From Cupriavidus pauculus (GTDB taxonomy: Bacteria; Pseudomonadota; Gammaproteobacteria; Burkholderiales; Burkholderiaceae), in NCBI RefSeq assembly GCF_002858765.1, contig NZ_PJRP01000001.1, forward strand, positions 340,752-404,751: a stretch of 64,000 nt of DNA. The letters run 5' to 3'. Below the pieces are notes generated by a model. That model made no database searches. It was not told where the DNA came from and saw only the letters and a program-made list of their open reading frames with translations. Below, in pieces: positions 10,834 through 19,727 of this stretch (position 1 is its first letter; every line of letters starts with the position of its first letter). The translations under genes were made by a program, and so were the position numbers.

Positions 10834-11154
10834 TCAGACGCCCCACATCACGTCAGTGCCTTCCTTCTGCGACAGGCGCAGCATGTCCAGGAACGGATAG
10901 GCGCGCTGCCCCAGGTGCAGCGGTTCCTCTTCCCGGTCGTCGTCCGGGCCCGGATGCACCGTGGTGTCGGCCGGATGGACCTTCTTGGCGTCCTGGACAG
11001 CGGCTTCCAGCTTGCGGATCGCCGCCGGCATTTCCTCGGTCGTGATCACCCCGCGCTCGCCCAGATGCTTGCCGATGATGCCAAGCAGCGTGATGGCAAG
11101 ATCCTTCATCATGATCAGGTCTTGCGCCGCGTGGGATTTGAAGGTGATCAGCAT
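10834..11154 (-). CDS. DUF1840-family protein
   Basis: Protein of 106 aa, cytoplasmic, no signal or transmembrane segment. MLITFKSHAAQDLIMMKDLAITLLGIIGKHLGERGVIT is the conserved start of DUF1840, a beta-proteobacterial family of unknown function. Acidic and Pro-rich middle part, then a QRAYPFLDMLRLSQKEGTDVMWGV tail. AAAGGAAAC upstream supports ATG at 11154 rather than the longer in-frame start at 11199. It is divergent from argS. Confidence 0.85.
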   Translation of the reverse strand: MLITFKSHAAQDLIMMKDLAITLLGIIGKHLGERGVITTEEMPAAIRKLEAAVQDAKKVHPADTTVHPGPDDDREEEPLHLGQRAYPFLDMLRLSQKEGTDVMWGV

Positions 11155-11339
11155 GATGTTTCCTTTCACGAGTGGCGACATGACTGGCGCGGGGCGCACA
11201 GGTCATCGCATGATGTCAGCATAGCACCTGATAAAATTCCGCGTTTCCCGATTTCCACTGCCGGTTCACGCGGCGGGGCCTTCACTTTTTGCCCCGCCGA
11301 ACCCCGGTCGCATTCCAGCTTTCCAAGGCCCAGATATCC

Positions 11340-13160
11340 ATGCTGCCTGTTCAGACCTCCCAACTCGCCGCCGCGTTCACCGATGCCGTGCGCGCGCTTG
11401 CCCCGGCCGACGCCGCCCTGCCCGCGGTCACGTTCGAGCGCCCCAAGCAGGCCGCGCACGGCGATCTGGCCTGCAACATCGCCATGCAGGTGGCCAAGGC
11501 GCTGAAGACCAATCCGCGCGAACTGGCGCAGAAGGTGGTGGACGCGGTCAAGGCCGACCCGCGCGCATCGGCGCTGGTGGCGGCCCTGGAGATCGCCGGT
11601 CCGGGCTTTATCAACCTGCGCCTGACCCCGGCGGCCCGCGCCGAGGTGCTGCGCGCGGTGCTGGGCGACGGTGACCGCTACGGCGCCCGCCCGGCCGGCG
11701 AGCATGGCCAGGTACTGGTGGAGTTCGTGTCGGCCAACCCCACCGGCCCGCTGCACGTCGGCCACGGCCGGCAGGCCGCGCTGGGCGACGCACTGGCCAA
11801 CCTGCTGGCCTGGCAGGGCTGGAAGGTCCACCGCGAGTTCTACTACAACGACGCCGGCGTGCAGATCCACACCCTGGCGGTGTCGGTCCAGGCCCGGGCG
11901 CGCGGCCTGAAGCCGGGCGACGCCGGCTGGCCCGAGTCGGCCTACAACGGCGACTACATTGCCGACATCGCCGCCGACTTCCTGGCCGGCAAGACGGTCT
12001 CGGCATCGGATGGCGAGCCGGTGACGGCGTCGGGCAACGTGGAAGACGTGGAGTCGATCCGCAAGTTCGCCGTGACCTACCTGCGCAACGAGCAGGACAT
12101 CGACCTGCAGGCGTTCGGCGTGAAGTTCGACCGCTACTACCTGGAGTCGTCGCTGTACAGCGACGGCCGCGTGGAAGGCGCCGTGCAGTCGCTGATCGGC
12201 CGCGGCAAGACGTACGAGAGCGAAGGCGCGCTGTGGCTGCGCACCACTGACGACGGCGACGACAAGGACCGCGTCATGAAGAAGAGCGACGGCACGTACA
12301 CGTACTTCGTGCCGGACGTGGCGTACCACACCACCAAGTGGGAACGCGGCTTCGCCAAGGTCATCAACGTGCAGGGCAGCGACCACCACGGCACCATCGC
12401 CCGCGTGCGCGCCGGCCTGCAGGGCCTGGATATCGGCATTCCCCAGGGCTACCCCGACTACGTGCTGCACAAGATGGTCACTGTGATGAAGAACGGCGAG
12501 GAGGTGAAGATCTCCAAGCGCGCCGGCTCTTATGTGACCGTGCGCGACCTGATCGAGTGGAGCAACGGCGGCGACGAGACCATCCGTGGCTGCCTGGAGG
12601 CCGGCGTGGCCGACTGGCCCGCGCACTTCACGCGCGGCCGCGACGCCGTGCGCTTCTTCCTGCTGTCGCGCAAGGCCGACACCGAGTTCGTGTTCGATGT
12701 GGACCTGGCGCTGAAGCAGAACGACGAGAACCCGGTGTACTACGTGCAGTACGCCCACGCGCGCATCTGCTCGATCTTCGAGGCCTGGGGCGGCGCCGAC
12801 TGGCAGGCGCGCCTGCCCGAACTGGCCAGCGTCGACCTGGCGGCCGTGACCGCCGCCGACGTGAGCCCGCAGGCCATCGCGCTGGGCCGCCGCCTGGCCG
12901 AGTTCCCGGATATGCTGGCCGCGGCTGCCGGCGAACTGGCGCCGCACGCCGTGGCGTTCTACCTGCGCGACCTGGCGGGCGACTTCCACGCGTTCTACAA
13001 CGCCGACCGCGTGCTGGTGGACGACGAGACGGTCAAGCGCGCCCGGCTGGCGCTGCTGGCCGCCACCCGGCAGGTGCTCAAGAACGGCCTGAACGTGATC
13101 GGCGTATCGGCGCCGCAACGGATGGACCGTGCCCCGGAGCAGGAAACGCCCGCGGCTTGA
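11340..13160 (+). CDS. argS: Arginyl-tRNA synthetase
   Basis: Protein of 606 aa, class I aminoacyl-tRNA synthetase that charges tRNA-Arg. The N-terminal Add-1 domain (about 1-110) is followed by the Rossmann catalytic core with [16 protein letters not shown] (HIGH signature HVGH at 139-142), then KISKRAG at about 390 in place of KMSKS, and the C-terminal anticodon-binding helical domain (DALR) ending in the last 120 residues. Length fits the family. Start at ATG 11340 removes a 17-residue in-frame extension without a ribosome-binding site. A TAAAAT hexamer at 11232-11237 is a possible -10 element. Confidence 0.97.
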   Translation: MLPVQTSQLAAAFTDAVRALAPADAALPAVTFERPKQAAHGDLACNIAMQVAKALKTNPRELAQKVVDAVKADPRASALVAALEIAGPGFINLRLTPAARAEVLRAVLGDGDRYGARPAGEHGQVLVEFVSANPTGPLHVGHGRQAALGDALANLLAWQGWKVHREFYYNDAGVQIHTLAVSVQARARGLKPGDAGWPESAYNGDYIADIAADFLAGKTVSASDGEPVTASGNVEDVESIRKFAVTYLRNEQDIDLQAFGVKFDRYYLESSLYSDGRVEGAVQSLIGRGKTYESEGALWLRTTDDGDDKDRVMKKSDGTYTYFVPDVAYHTTKWERGFAKVINVQGSDHHGTIARVRAGLQGLDIGIPQGYPDYVLHKMVTVMKNGEEVKISKRAGSYVTVRDLIEWSNGGDETIRGCLEAGVADWPAHFTRGRDAVRFFLLSRKADTEFVFDVDLALKQNDENPVYYVQYAHARICSIFEAWGGADWQARLPELASVDLAAVTAADVSPQAIALGRRLAEFPDMLAAAAGELAPHAVAFYLRDLAGDFHAFYNADRVLVDDETVKRARLALLAATRQVLKNGLNVIGVSAPQRMDRAPEQETPAA

Positions 13161-13183
13161 ACTTCGCGTCATCGGACTGGCTC

Positions 13184-13189
13184 TATAAT
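13184..13189 (+). promoter_or_regulatory. Candidate -10 box upstream of the SPOR gene
   Basis: A perfect TATAAT lies 26 bp before the ATG at 13215. TTGAAC at 13157-13162 is 21 bp away, too far for a normal -35, so the -35 element is unclear. Confidence 0.4.
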
Positions 13190-13214
13190 CCCCGGCATCA
13201 CCGAAGAGGACTAC

Positions 13215-13952
13215 ATGCAACACAATGCAAAGCGCGCCCCGCGCGCCGTCCGCCATCGCCAGACGCAGCGTGGCGGCACGTTCCTGGGCCTGGTGCTCGG
13301 GCTGATCGTCGGCCTGGCCATTGCCGTGGTCATCGCGCTGTACATCACCAAGTCGCCGGCGCCGTTCAAGGGCAATGGCAACAGCGGCCCGGCGCCGCGT
13401 CCGACCGAGCCGGGCAACGTGGCCAGCACGCTGCCCAACCCGGCCCAGCAGCCGCAGCAGGCCCAGCCGGGCGCCGAGCCCGCCGATCCGAACAAGCCGC
13501 TGTGGAGCAAGACACCCGCCAAGCCGGTGGGCCAGCCCGAACAGCCGGCCGCGCAGCCGCCCATGGCGACCAGCCGTCCGGCCGACGTGCCGCCCAGCAA
13601 CGGCACGGTGGCCAGCAAGCCGGCCGAGAAGCCGGCGGAAAAGCCCGCGGCGCGTCCCGCCGAAAAGCCGGTGGCCGACCCCATCGCCGAGATTGCCCAG
13701 GCCGATGCCAACAAGGTGGGCTACCTGCTGCAGGTGGGCGCGTTCCGCTCGCAGGACGATGCCGACCGCCAGAAGGCCAACCTGGCCATGCAGGGCTTCG
13801 AGGCCAAGGTGACCGACCGCGACGTCAATGGCGTCAAGATGTACCGCGTCCGTCTGGGGCCGTTCAACCGGATCGAGGACATGAACCGCGCGCGCGACCG
13901 TCTGCAAACGGCCGGTTTCGACGCTTCGGTGATCCGTTTCACGAAGCAGTAA
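13215..13952 (+). CDS. SPOR-domain membrane protein (FtsN-like)
   Basis: Protein of 245 aa with FtsN-like architecture: a short basic cytoplasmic tail, one transmembrane helix (FLGLVLGLIVGLAIAVVIALYIT, about 24-46), a long Pro/Ala/Gln/Lys-rich periplasmic linker with repeated KPAEKPAE-type units, and a C-terminal SPOR domain (about 170-245, YLLQVGAFRSQDDADRQKANL ... YRVRLGPFNRIEDMNRARDRL). SPOR domains bind denuded septal peptidoglycan, so a role in division or envelope remodelling is expected. It sits between argS and dsbA, the common order in this lineage. GAGGA at 13206 precedes the start. Confidence 0.9.
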   Translation: MQHNAKRAPRAVRHRQTQRGGTFLGLVLGLIVGLAIAVVIALYITKSPAPFKGNGNSGPAPRPTEPGNVASTLPNPAQQPQQAQPGAEPADPNKPLWSKTPAKPVGQPEQPAAQPPMATSRPADVPPSNGTVASKPAEKPAEKPAARPAEKPVADPIAEIAQADANKVGYLLQVGAFRSQDDADRQKANLAMQGFEAKVTDRDVNGVKMYRVRLGPFNRIEDMNRARDRLQTAGFDASVIRFTKQ

Positions 13953-14065
13953 TCTGGCGAAATATTCTGAGCTGGGGCACGGGTGCGAACCATGTGCCGC
14001 CGCGCTGGTCATAGACGCTATCCAATCGCTCGTCGAGCAAGTTCAACCCGTAAGGCCCTTCTGAC

Positions 14066-14704
14066 ATGAAGAAAATCGCCGCACTGATCGCCACCGCTGC
14101 CGCCGTAGGCGGCCTGCTGATGTCCGCGCCCGCCGCCATGGCGGCGCCGACGGAAGGCAAGGACTACACGGTTCTGAAAGCCCCGCAGCCGGTGCCGGCT
14201 GGCAAGATCGAGGTGACCGAGTTCTTCTGGTACGGCTGCCCGCACTGCTACGACTTCGAGCCCGAGTTGGAAGCGTGGATCAAGAAGCAGGGCAAGGACG
14301 TGGTGTTCAAGCGCGTGCCGGTGGCCTTCCGCGACGACCTGCTGCCGCATACGAAGATCTTCTACGCGCTGGAGTCGCTGGGCAAGATCGACGCCATGCA
14401 CACCAAGGTGTTCGATGCCATCCACAAGCAGCGCAAGCGCATGGTGGACACCAACGAAATCGCTGATTTCATGGCTGCCAACGGCATCGACCGCAAGCAG
14501 TGGCTGGACACCTACAACTCGTTCTCGGTGACCACCAACTCGCAGCGCGCCAACAAGATTGCCGACGCCTACAAGATCGATGGCGTGCCGACCGTGGTGG
14601 TGCAAGGCAAGTACGAGACCTCGCCGTCGATCGCCGGTACCAAGTCCGCCGCCATCCAGGCGATGGACTTCCTGGTCACGGGCGTGCGCGACAAGAAGCT
14701 CTGA
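14066..14704 (+). CDS. dsbA: Periplasmic thiol:disulfide oxidoreductase DsbA
   Basis: Protein of 212 aa. Signal peptide MKKIAALIATAAAVGGLLMSAPAAMAA with cleavage near residue 26. The thioredoxin fold holds the redox site FFWYGCPHCYDFEPE (CPHC), and the conserved cis-Pro lies in DGVPTVVVQGKY. An inserted helical domain lies between. It introduces disulfides into exported proteins and is reoxidised by DsbB, which is not in the window. A strong terminator follows. Confidence 0.96.
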   Translation: MKKIAALIATAAAVGGLLMSAPAAMAAPTEGKDYTVLKAPQPVPAGKIEVTEFFWYGCPHCYDFEPELEAWIKKQGKDVVFKRVPVAFRDDLLPHTKIFYALESLGKIDAMHTKVFDAIHKQRKRMVDTNEIADFMAANGIDRKQWLDTYNSFSVTTNSQRANKIADAYKIDGVPTVVVQGKYETSPSIAGTKSAAIQAMDFLVTGVRDKKL

Positions 14705-14736
14705 TCGACCGCCTTCCCGGCCGGATCGACGCCAAC

Positions 14737-14773
14737 AGCCCGGTGCAGCCGATGCACCGGGCTGTTTTGTTTT
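14737..14773 (+). terminator. Intrinsic terminator after dsbA
   Basis: An 11-bp perfect stem (AGCCCGGTGCA and complement) around GCCGA is followed by GTTTTGTTTT, starting 33 bp after the dsbA stop. Confidence 0.9.
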
Positions 14774-14799
14774 GGGCCGATGTGGCAATTTGACGCGCC

Positions 14800-14932
14800 G
14801 GCCCTCTCCCCCAACCCCGCTCCCGCGGCGCGGGAGGGGGGTGCAACCCTCGGGCACTCTGAGATGCCGCCGGTGGTCTCTGTCTCCCTCACCCGCTTGT
14901 GAAAGCGGCGCGGGGGAGAGGGCCAGAGTTTC
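14800..14932. repeat. Dispersed CCCTCTCCCC/GGGGAGAGGG palindromic repeat, copy 1
   Basis: Intergenic palindrome starting GCCCTCTCCCCCAACCC and ending GCGGGGGAGAGGGCC, with an internal CTCCCGC...GCGGGAGG palindrome at its left side. It belongs to the same family as the copies at 30627-30668, 37515-37718 and 42058-42187, but is the most diverged. It contains no gene. Confidence 0.75.
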
Positions 14933-14960
14933 CGTTGCCACCCGAGCTATATTCCCACCC

Positions 14961-15758
14961 ATGAACTCCCAGAAAATCTTCCTGACCGGCGCGTCCAGCG
15001 GCATTGGCCAGGCGCTGGCGCGCGCCTACGCCGCGCAGGGCGCGACGCTTGGCCTGGTGGGCCGACGTGAGGACGCGCTTCGCGCCTTTGCCAGCAACCT
15101 GCCCAATCCCGCCGCCGTGCGCGTCTACGCCGTCGATGTCCGCGATGCCGACGCCATGAACGCGGCGGCGGCCGACTTCCTGGCGAATGTCGGGTGTCCC
15201 GATGTGGTCATCGCCAACGCCGGCGTCTCGGTGGGTACCGTCGCCAGCGAGCGTGAGGACCTGGAAGTCTTCCGCACGGTGATGGATACCAACTGGTTTG
15301 GCACGCTGACCACATTTCAGCCATTTCTGGAGCCGATGCGCGCGCAGCCGGCCGGGCCGGACGGTTGGCGCGGCACGCTGGTCGGCATCGCCAGCGTGGC
15401 GGGCGTGCGGGGCCTGCCGGGGGGCGGCGCGTACAGCGCATCGAAGTCGGCCGTGATCAAGCTGCTGGAGAGTCTGCGGCTGGAGCAGTCGCACGAGCGG
15501 ATTCGCGTGGTGACCATCGCGCCGGGCTACATCCGTACGCCGATGACCGCGCATAACCCGTACAAGATGCCGTTCCTGATGGACGCCGATGTGTTCGCGG
15601 GCAAGGCCATCCGCAAGATCGGCGCCGGCACCCGCTTTGCGGTGATTCCGTGGCAGATGGGCGTCGTGGCGTCGATGCTGCACGTGATGCCGCGCTGGCT
15701 CTACGACGCACTGTTCCGGCGCGCGCCGCGCAAGCCGCGCCAGTCGCGGAGCGCGTGA
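14961..15758 (+). CDS. Short-chain dehydrogenase/reductase
   Basis: Protein of 265 aa with a classical SDR Rossmann fold: NAD(P) motif TGASSGIG (about 8-15), NAG in VVIANAGVSVG, catalytic Ser region VGIASVAGVRG and the YxxxK pair in YSASKSAVIK. The terminal IAPGYIRTPMT segment is typical. The substrate is unknown. ATG 14961 is chosen; the longer open frame upstream runs through the repeat and is not coding. It overlaps the next gene by one base (TGATG), indicating translational coupling. Confidence 0.92.
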   Translation: MNSQKIFLTGASSGIGQALARAYAAQGATLGLVGRREDALRAFASNLPNPAAVRVYAVDVRDADAMNAAAADFLANVGCPDVVIANAGVSVGTVASEREDLEVFRTVMDTNWFGTLTTFQPFLEPMRAQPAGPDGWRGTLVGIASVAGVRGLPGGGAYSASKSAVIKLLESLRLEQSHERIRVVTIAPGYIRTPMTAHNPYKMPFLMDADVFAGKAIRKIGAGTRFAVIPWQMGVVASMLHVMPRWLYDALFRRAPRKPRQSRSA

Positions 15759-16612
15759 TGTGGACCGATGCGGTCGGCCAGGTGCATGGCCCGGCGGAAG
15801 GCGCCGATCGCGCCGACGGCGTGGCCGGCACGGTGCGCATCGCGTCGCTGGTGCCGTCGATCACCGAGTTGCTGTTCGACCTGGGGCTGGCTGACCGCAT
15901 CGTGGCGCGCACCGGCTTCTGCATCCATCCGGAACCGGCCGTGCGTGCGGTGGCGAAGGTGGGCGGCACCAAGGACGTCAGGCTCGACCGCCTGCGTGCG
16001 TTGGCGCCCACGCACGTGATCGTCAATATCGACGAAAACCGGCGCGAGACCGTAGACGAAATCCGAAGCTTCGTGCCGCATGTGATCGTCACCCACCCGT
16101 GCCGGCCCGAAGACAATTTCGCGCTCTATGCGCTGCTGGGCGGCATTTTCGGACGGCAGGCCGAGGCGGCCCGGCTGGCGGCCGACCTGCGGGATGCGCT
16201 CGATGCCTTGCGCGCCCGGCCATGGCCCGCGCGCCGCGTGCTCTATGCGATCTGGCAGGACCCGTGGATGACGGTGTCGCGTGAGACCTATATCAGCCAG
16301 ATGCTGGCACTGGTGAACTGGGTCACCTGGCCGGACGCGGCGCCGCAGGCGTGCGTCGATGGCGATTGCAGCCGCCCGAATGCGGCTGGCGAGCGCTATC
16401 CAACCTTCCGCTGGAGCGACGCACTGGTGCGCGATCTGGACGTCGTGTTGCTGTCCACCGAGCCGTACCGCTTCACCGAGGACCACGCGGACGCGCTGGA
16501 GCGGCAGATCGGCAAGCCGGTGCTGCTGGTGGATGGCGAGATGCTGTCGTGGTACGGCAGCCGCGCCGTGGCCGGCGCGCGCTACCTCAAGACGCTGGCG
16601 GAAGGGTTCTAG
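15758..16612 (+). CDS. Helical-backbone metal receptor (BtuF-like) without signal peptide
   Basis: Protein of 284 aa resembling periplasmic binding proteins for B12 or siderophores: VRIASLVPSITELLFDLGLADRIVARTGFC is the conserved opening, followed by KVGGTKDVRLDRLRALAPTHVIVN and a C-terminal lobe (DVVLLSTEPYRF, KPVLLVDGEMLSWYGSR). I see no Sec signal peptide or lipobox, and no ABC permease or ATPase is near, so it may act in the cytoplasm. It is translationally coupled to the SDR and ends convergently with the MBL gene, the stop codons overlapping by 4 bases. Ligand unknown. Confidence 0.85.
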   Translation: MWTDAVGQVHGPAEGADRADGVAGTVRIASLVPSITELLFDLGLADRIVARTGFCIHPEPAVRAVAKVGGTKDVRLDRLRALAPTHVIVNIDENRRETVDEIRSFVPHVIVTHPCRPEDNFALYALLGGIFGRQAEAARLAADLRDALDALRARPWPARRVLYAIWQDPWMTVSRETYISQMLALVNWVTWPDAAPQACVDGDCSRPNAAGERYPTFRWSDALVRDLDVVLLSTEPYRFTEDHADALERQIGKPVLLVDGEMLSWYGSRAVAGARYLKTLAEGF

Positions 16613-17685
16613 GCCTTCGTAAAGCGGACGACGCCGTCGTCGCCCACCTGCCGCACCAGTTCGTCGCGATGCCACAGCGCGTGCAGGTGCGCCAGCGCCT
16701 CGCCCATCGCGAACGTCAGCTGGTGGATGTCGAACTGGCGGCGGAAGATCACGCCGACGATGTCGTGCGCGTTGCACGGCTTCTCCGCGCAGGCGGCCAG
16801 CGTCTCGGCCAGGCGGTCGACGTGGTGCTCGCGCAGCTGCTGGATCCGCGTGTGGAGATTGCGGAACGGCCGACCATGCGACGGCAGGATCAGCACGTCG
16901 TCGGGCAGGTCGCCGTATTTGCCCAGCGAATCGAGATAGAGCTGTAGCGGATTGGCTTCGGGCTCCATGTCGAACACGCTGACATTCGTCGAAATACGAG
17001 GCAGCACCATATCGCCGGAGATCAGCACATTGGTGGCCGCGTTGTACAGCGCCACGTGTTCGGGGGCGTGGCCGTACCCGGTGATGACGCGCCACGATGC
17101 CGTGGCCGGGTCGGCGCCGATCCGCACGGTGTCGCCGTCCATCAGGCGGCGGTACTGGGTGGGCAGGTCGGGCACCAGCGACGGGTAGTAGCTCTTGCGG
17201 GCGCGCAGCTTTTCGAGGTTGTCGGGGTCGGTCAGGCCGTGGCGCGCGAAGTGGCTGGCCGCGAAGTCGCCGCCGGCGTTGGATCCGACGCCCGAGCCAC
17301 CCGCCATGACACGGGCGGACATATAGTCGCCCAGGCTCATCCAAAGCCGCACGTCCCACTTCTTGCAGATCCAGTGCGCCAGGCCGACGTGGTCGGGGTG
17401 GCAATGCGTGACCAGCACGCGCAGCACGGGCAAGCCTTCCAGTTCATTGGCGAAAATGGTTTCCCAATGGGCCTGGATGGTGTCGTTGGTGATGCCGCAA
17501 TCGATGATGGTCCAGCCGTCGCGGCCGTCGATGCGGTCGCGCAGCAGCCACAGGTTGATGTGGTCCAGCGCGAAAGGCAGCGGCATGCGCAGCCAGTACA
17601 CGCCCGGCGCGACCTCCTGGCGGGTGCCCGGATCGGGCATGGTGTCGCCAAACGGATATTGAAGCTGATGTTCGAGTGCGTTCAT
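16609..17685 (-). CDS. MBL-fold metallo-hydrolase
   Basis: Protein of 358 aa, metallo-beta-lactamase fold. The metal motif is VTHCHPDHVG (HxHxDH), with GYGHAPEHVALYN, ISGDMVLP and the final LPSHGRPF supplying further ligands. The C-terminal helical region (LAETLAACAEKPCNAHDIVGVIF ... ALAHLHALWHRDELVRQV) is typical of the glyoxalase-II-related group that hydrolyses thioesters or similar. ATG 17685 is chosen over an upstream in-frame start because it follows the divergent promoter region. It diverges from liuR across a LiuR-like palindrome, so it may be part of the leucine regulon. Confidence 0.88.
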   Translation of the reverse strand: MNALEHQLQYPFGDTMPDPGTRQEVAPGVYWLRMPLPFALDHINLWLLRDRIDGRDGWTIIDCGITNDTIQAHWETIFANELEGLPVLRVLVTHCHPDHVGLAHWICKKWDVRLWMSLGDYMSARVMAGGSGVGSNAGGDFAASHFARHGLTDPDNLEKLRARKSYYPSLVPDLPTQYRRLMDGDTVRIGADPATASWRVITGYGHAPEHVALYNAATNVLISGDMVLPRISTNVSVFDMEPEANPLQLYLDSLGKYGDLPDDVLILPSHGRPFRNLHTRIQQLREHHVDRLAETLAACAEKPCNAHDIVGVIFRRQFDIHQLTFAMGEALAHLHALWHRDELVRQVGDDGVVRFTKA

Positions 17686-17753
17686 GGGGTTTGTCTCGTC
17701 GATATCGGCGTACTCGGCGGGCACGCTCTTGTTCGGATTGTCATGCGAAGCAG

Positions 17754-17775
17754 TTGACGCTAACGTTAACGTCAA
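17754..17775. promoter_or_regulatory. liuR: Candidate LiuR operator, liuR / MBL divergent region
   Basis: Near-perfect inverted repeat: half-sites TTGACGCTAAC and GTTAACGTCAA, with a single mismatch (C instead of T at the seventh base). It matches the perfect palindrome at 18324-18347 upstream of ivd. It probably serves autoregulation of liuR and may control the MBL gene. Confidence 0.7.
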
Positions 17776-17862
17776 TTCGCGAACCCTGCACGTCATCTTA
17801 GACGAAAAAGTTGATGATGCAACGAATCCGCGAACGACCGTTCATTTTTTGCAGGACGCCAT

Positions 17863-18288
17863 ATGTCGGCTCAGCCATCTTCCGCCACCTACACGATTAC
17901 CGATCTTGCACGCGAATTTGAAGTGACGCCGCGTGCGATCCGCTTCTACGAGGACCAGGGCCTGTTGTCGCCAGACCGGGAGGGGCCCAGCGGCCGCAAG
18001 CGCGTCTACAACGGCCGCGAACGCACGCGCCTGAAGCTCACGCTGCGCGGCAAAAGGTTAGGGCTTACTCTCAACGAGATCCGCGAAATTCTGGATCTGT
18101 ATGAGTCGCCGCGCGACACGGCTCCACAGCTTGAACGCTTTCTGCATCTGCTGGCCCAGCATCGCGGCACGCTGGAGCGGCAACTGGAAGACCTGCAGGC
18201 CCAGCTAACTGAGATCGACCAGCATGAACGCCAGTGCAAGACGCTGCTGGCCACACACCATGGCGCCGGCCACACCCACACGGCCTGA
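17863..18288 (+). CDS. liuR: MerR-family regulator of branched-chain acyl-CoA catabolism
   Basis: Protein of 141 aa. The N-terminal winged HTH (YTITDLAREFEVTPRAIRFYEDQGLLSPDREGPSGRKRVYNGRERTRL) is a MerR type, followed by the long dimerisation helix (TLERQLEDLQAQLTEIDQHERQC). There is no metal-binding cysteine loop, which fits LiuR rather than CueR/ZntR types. LiuR proteins control leucine and isovalerate degradation genes in Proteobacteria. It directly precedes ivd, and both leaders carry the same palindrome. Confidence 0.9.
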   Translation: MSAQPSSATYTITDLAREFEVTPRAIRFYEDQGLLSPDREGPSGRKRVYNGRERTRLKLTLRGKRLGLTLNEIREILDLYESPRDTAPQLERFLHLLAQHRGTLERQLEDLQAQLTEIDQHERQCKTLLATHHGAGHTHTA

Positions 18289-18323
18289 TCCTGCCGCGAA
18301 GCCGGCACTTCGTGGCAACTCCA

Positions 18324-18352
18324 ATTGACGTTTACGTAAACGTCAATAAAAT
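18324..18352 (+). promoter_or_regulatory. liuR: ivd promoter with a perfect LiuR-type palindrome in its spacer
   Basis: Bases 18324-18347 form a perfect 24-bp palindrome (half-site ATTGACGTTTAC). Its left part supplies a -35 hexamer TTGACG (18325-18330); 16 bp further lies TAAAAT (18347-18352), a good -10. The operator therefore fills the promoter spacer, the usual position for MerR-family regulators. It lies about 85 bp upstream of ivd. Confidence 0.8.
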
Positions 18353-18435
18353 AGCTCGACACACCGATACCGAACCCTGCGCCGACCGCGACAGCACTGG
18401 CGACAGAACCAGCGACAGAACCAGGAGACAACACC

Positions 18436-19617
18436 ATGACCGAACTTCCCGGCCTCAAATTCGACCTTGGCGAAGACATCGAGATGCTGCGCGAATCGGT
18501 GCGTAGCTGGGCCCAGGCCGAACTGGCGCCGCGCGCCGGCGAGATCGACCGCACCGACCAGTTCCCGATGGACGCGTGGAAGAAGATGGGCGACCTGGGC
18601 GTGCTGGGCATCACCGTGGCCGAGGAGTACGGCGGCGCCAACATGGGCTACCTGGCGCACATGATCGCGATGGAGGAAATCAGCCGCGCGTCGGCATCCG
18701 TGGGCCTGTCATACGGCGCCCACTCGAACCTGTGCGTGAACCAGATCCACCGCAATGGCACGGCCGCGCAGAAGGCCAGGTACCTGCCGAAGCTGGTGTC
18801 GGGCGAATGGATTGGCGCGCTGGCCATGAGCGAGCCGAACGCCGGGTCGGACGTGGTCAGCATGAAGCTGCGCGCGGACTTCAAGGGCGACCGCTTCGTG
18901 CTGAACGGCACCAAGATGTGGATCACCAACGGCCCGGACTGCGACGTGCTGGTGGTCTACGCCAAGACCGAGCCCGACCTGGGTGCGCGCGGCATGACGG
19001 CCTTCATCGTCGAAAAGGGCATGAAGGGGTTCTCGGTGGCGCAGAAGCTCGACAAGCTCGGCATGCGCGGGTCGCACACCGGCGAACTGGTGTTCCAGGA
19101 CGTGGAGGTGCCGGTGGAGAACATCCTCGGAGCCGAAAACAGCGGCGCCAAGGTGCTGATGAGCGGGCTGGACTACGAGCGCGCAGTGCTGTCGGGCGGC
19201 CCGGTTGGCATCATGCAGGCCTGCATGGACGTGGTGACGCCGTACATCCACGATCGCAAGCAGTTTGGCCAGAGCATCGGCGAATTCCAGCTGATCCAGG
19301 GCAAGGTGGCCGACATGTACACGACGCTGCAGGCCGCCCGCAGCTACCTGTACACGGTGGGCAAGAACCTGGATTCGCTGGGCACCGACCACGTGCGCCA
19401 GGTGCGCAAGGACTGCGCCGCGGTGATCCTGTACACGGCCGAGAAGGCGACCTGGATGGCCGGCGAATCGGTGCAGATCCTGGGCGGCAACGGCTATATC
19501 AACGAATACCCGGTGGGCCGCCTGTGGCGCGACGCCAAGCTGTACGAGATTGGTGCGGGGACATCGGAAATCCGCCGCATGCTGATTGGCCGCGAACTGT
19601 TCGCGGAGACGATGTAA
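18436..19617 (+). CDS. ivd: Isovaleryl-CoA dehydrogenase
   Basis: Protein of 393 aa, FAD-dependent acyl-CoA dehydrogenase that oxidises isovaleryl-CoA to 3-methylcrotonyl-CoA in leucine breakdown. The FAD motif region is [19 protein letters not shown]. The catalytic Glu lies in [17 protein letters not shown], as in IVDs, while the position used by most other acyl-CoA dehydrogenases reads [17 protein letters not shown] at 18423 precedes ATG 18436. First gene of the LiuR-controlled block, preceded by the palindromic promoter. Confidence 0.95.
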   Translation: MTELPGLKFDLGEDIEMLRESVRSWAQAELAPRAGEIDRTDQFPMDAWKKMGDLGVLGITVAEEYGGANMGYLAHMIAMEEISRASASVGLSYGAHSNLCVNQIHRNGTAAQKARYLPKLVSGEWIGALAMSEPNAGSDVVSMKLRADFKGDRFVLNGTKMWITNGPDCDVLVVYAKTEPDLGARGMTAFIVEKGMKGFSVAQKLDKLGMRGSHTGELVFQDVEVPVENILGAENSGAKVLMSGLDYERAVLSGGPVGIMQACMDVVTPYIHDRKQFGQSIGEFQLIQGKVADMYTTLQAARSYLYTVGKNLDSLGTDHVRQVRKDCAAVILYTAEKATWMAGESVQILGGNGYINEYPVGRLWRDAKLYEIGAGTSEIRRMLIGRELFAETM

Positions 19618-19637
19618 AGCGGAAAAGTGATCCCGGA

Positions 19638-19675
19638 GGCGTTCGGTGGTTACCTGAAAGTAAGTACCGAACGCC
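19638..19675. repeat. Inverted repeat between ivd and aceK
   Basis: A perfect 10-bp stem (GGCGTTCGGT with ACCGAACGCC) encloses an 18-base loop that itself contains TTAC...GTAA. There is no T-run after it, so it is not a simple terminator. It could be an operator or a mRNA hairpin separating ivd from aceK. Function unknown. Confidence 0.6.
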
Positions 19676-19727
19676 ATTACAATTTCGACTGCCAGCCGTT
19701 CTCCCGCTCGTTCGGAACTTTCGCGTC

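Noticed and set aside
11166-14012. A 948-aa minus-strand open frame over argS and the SPOR gene
   Set aside because: Antisense shadow; argS and SPOR motifs are unambiguous on the other strand.
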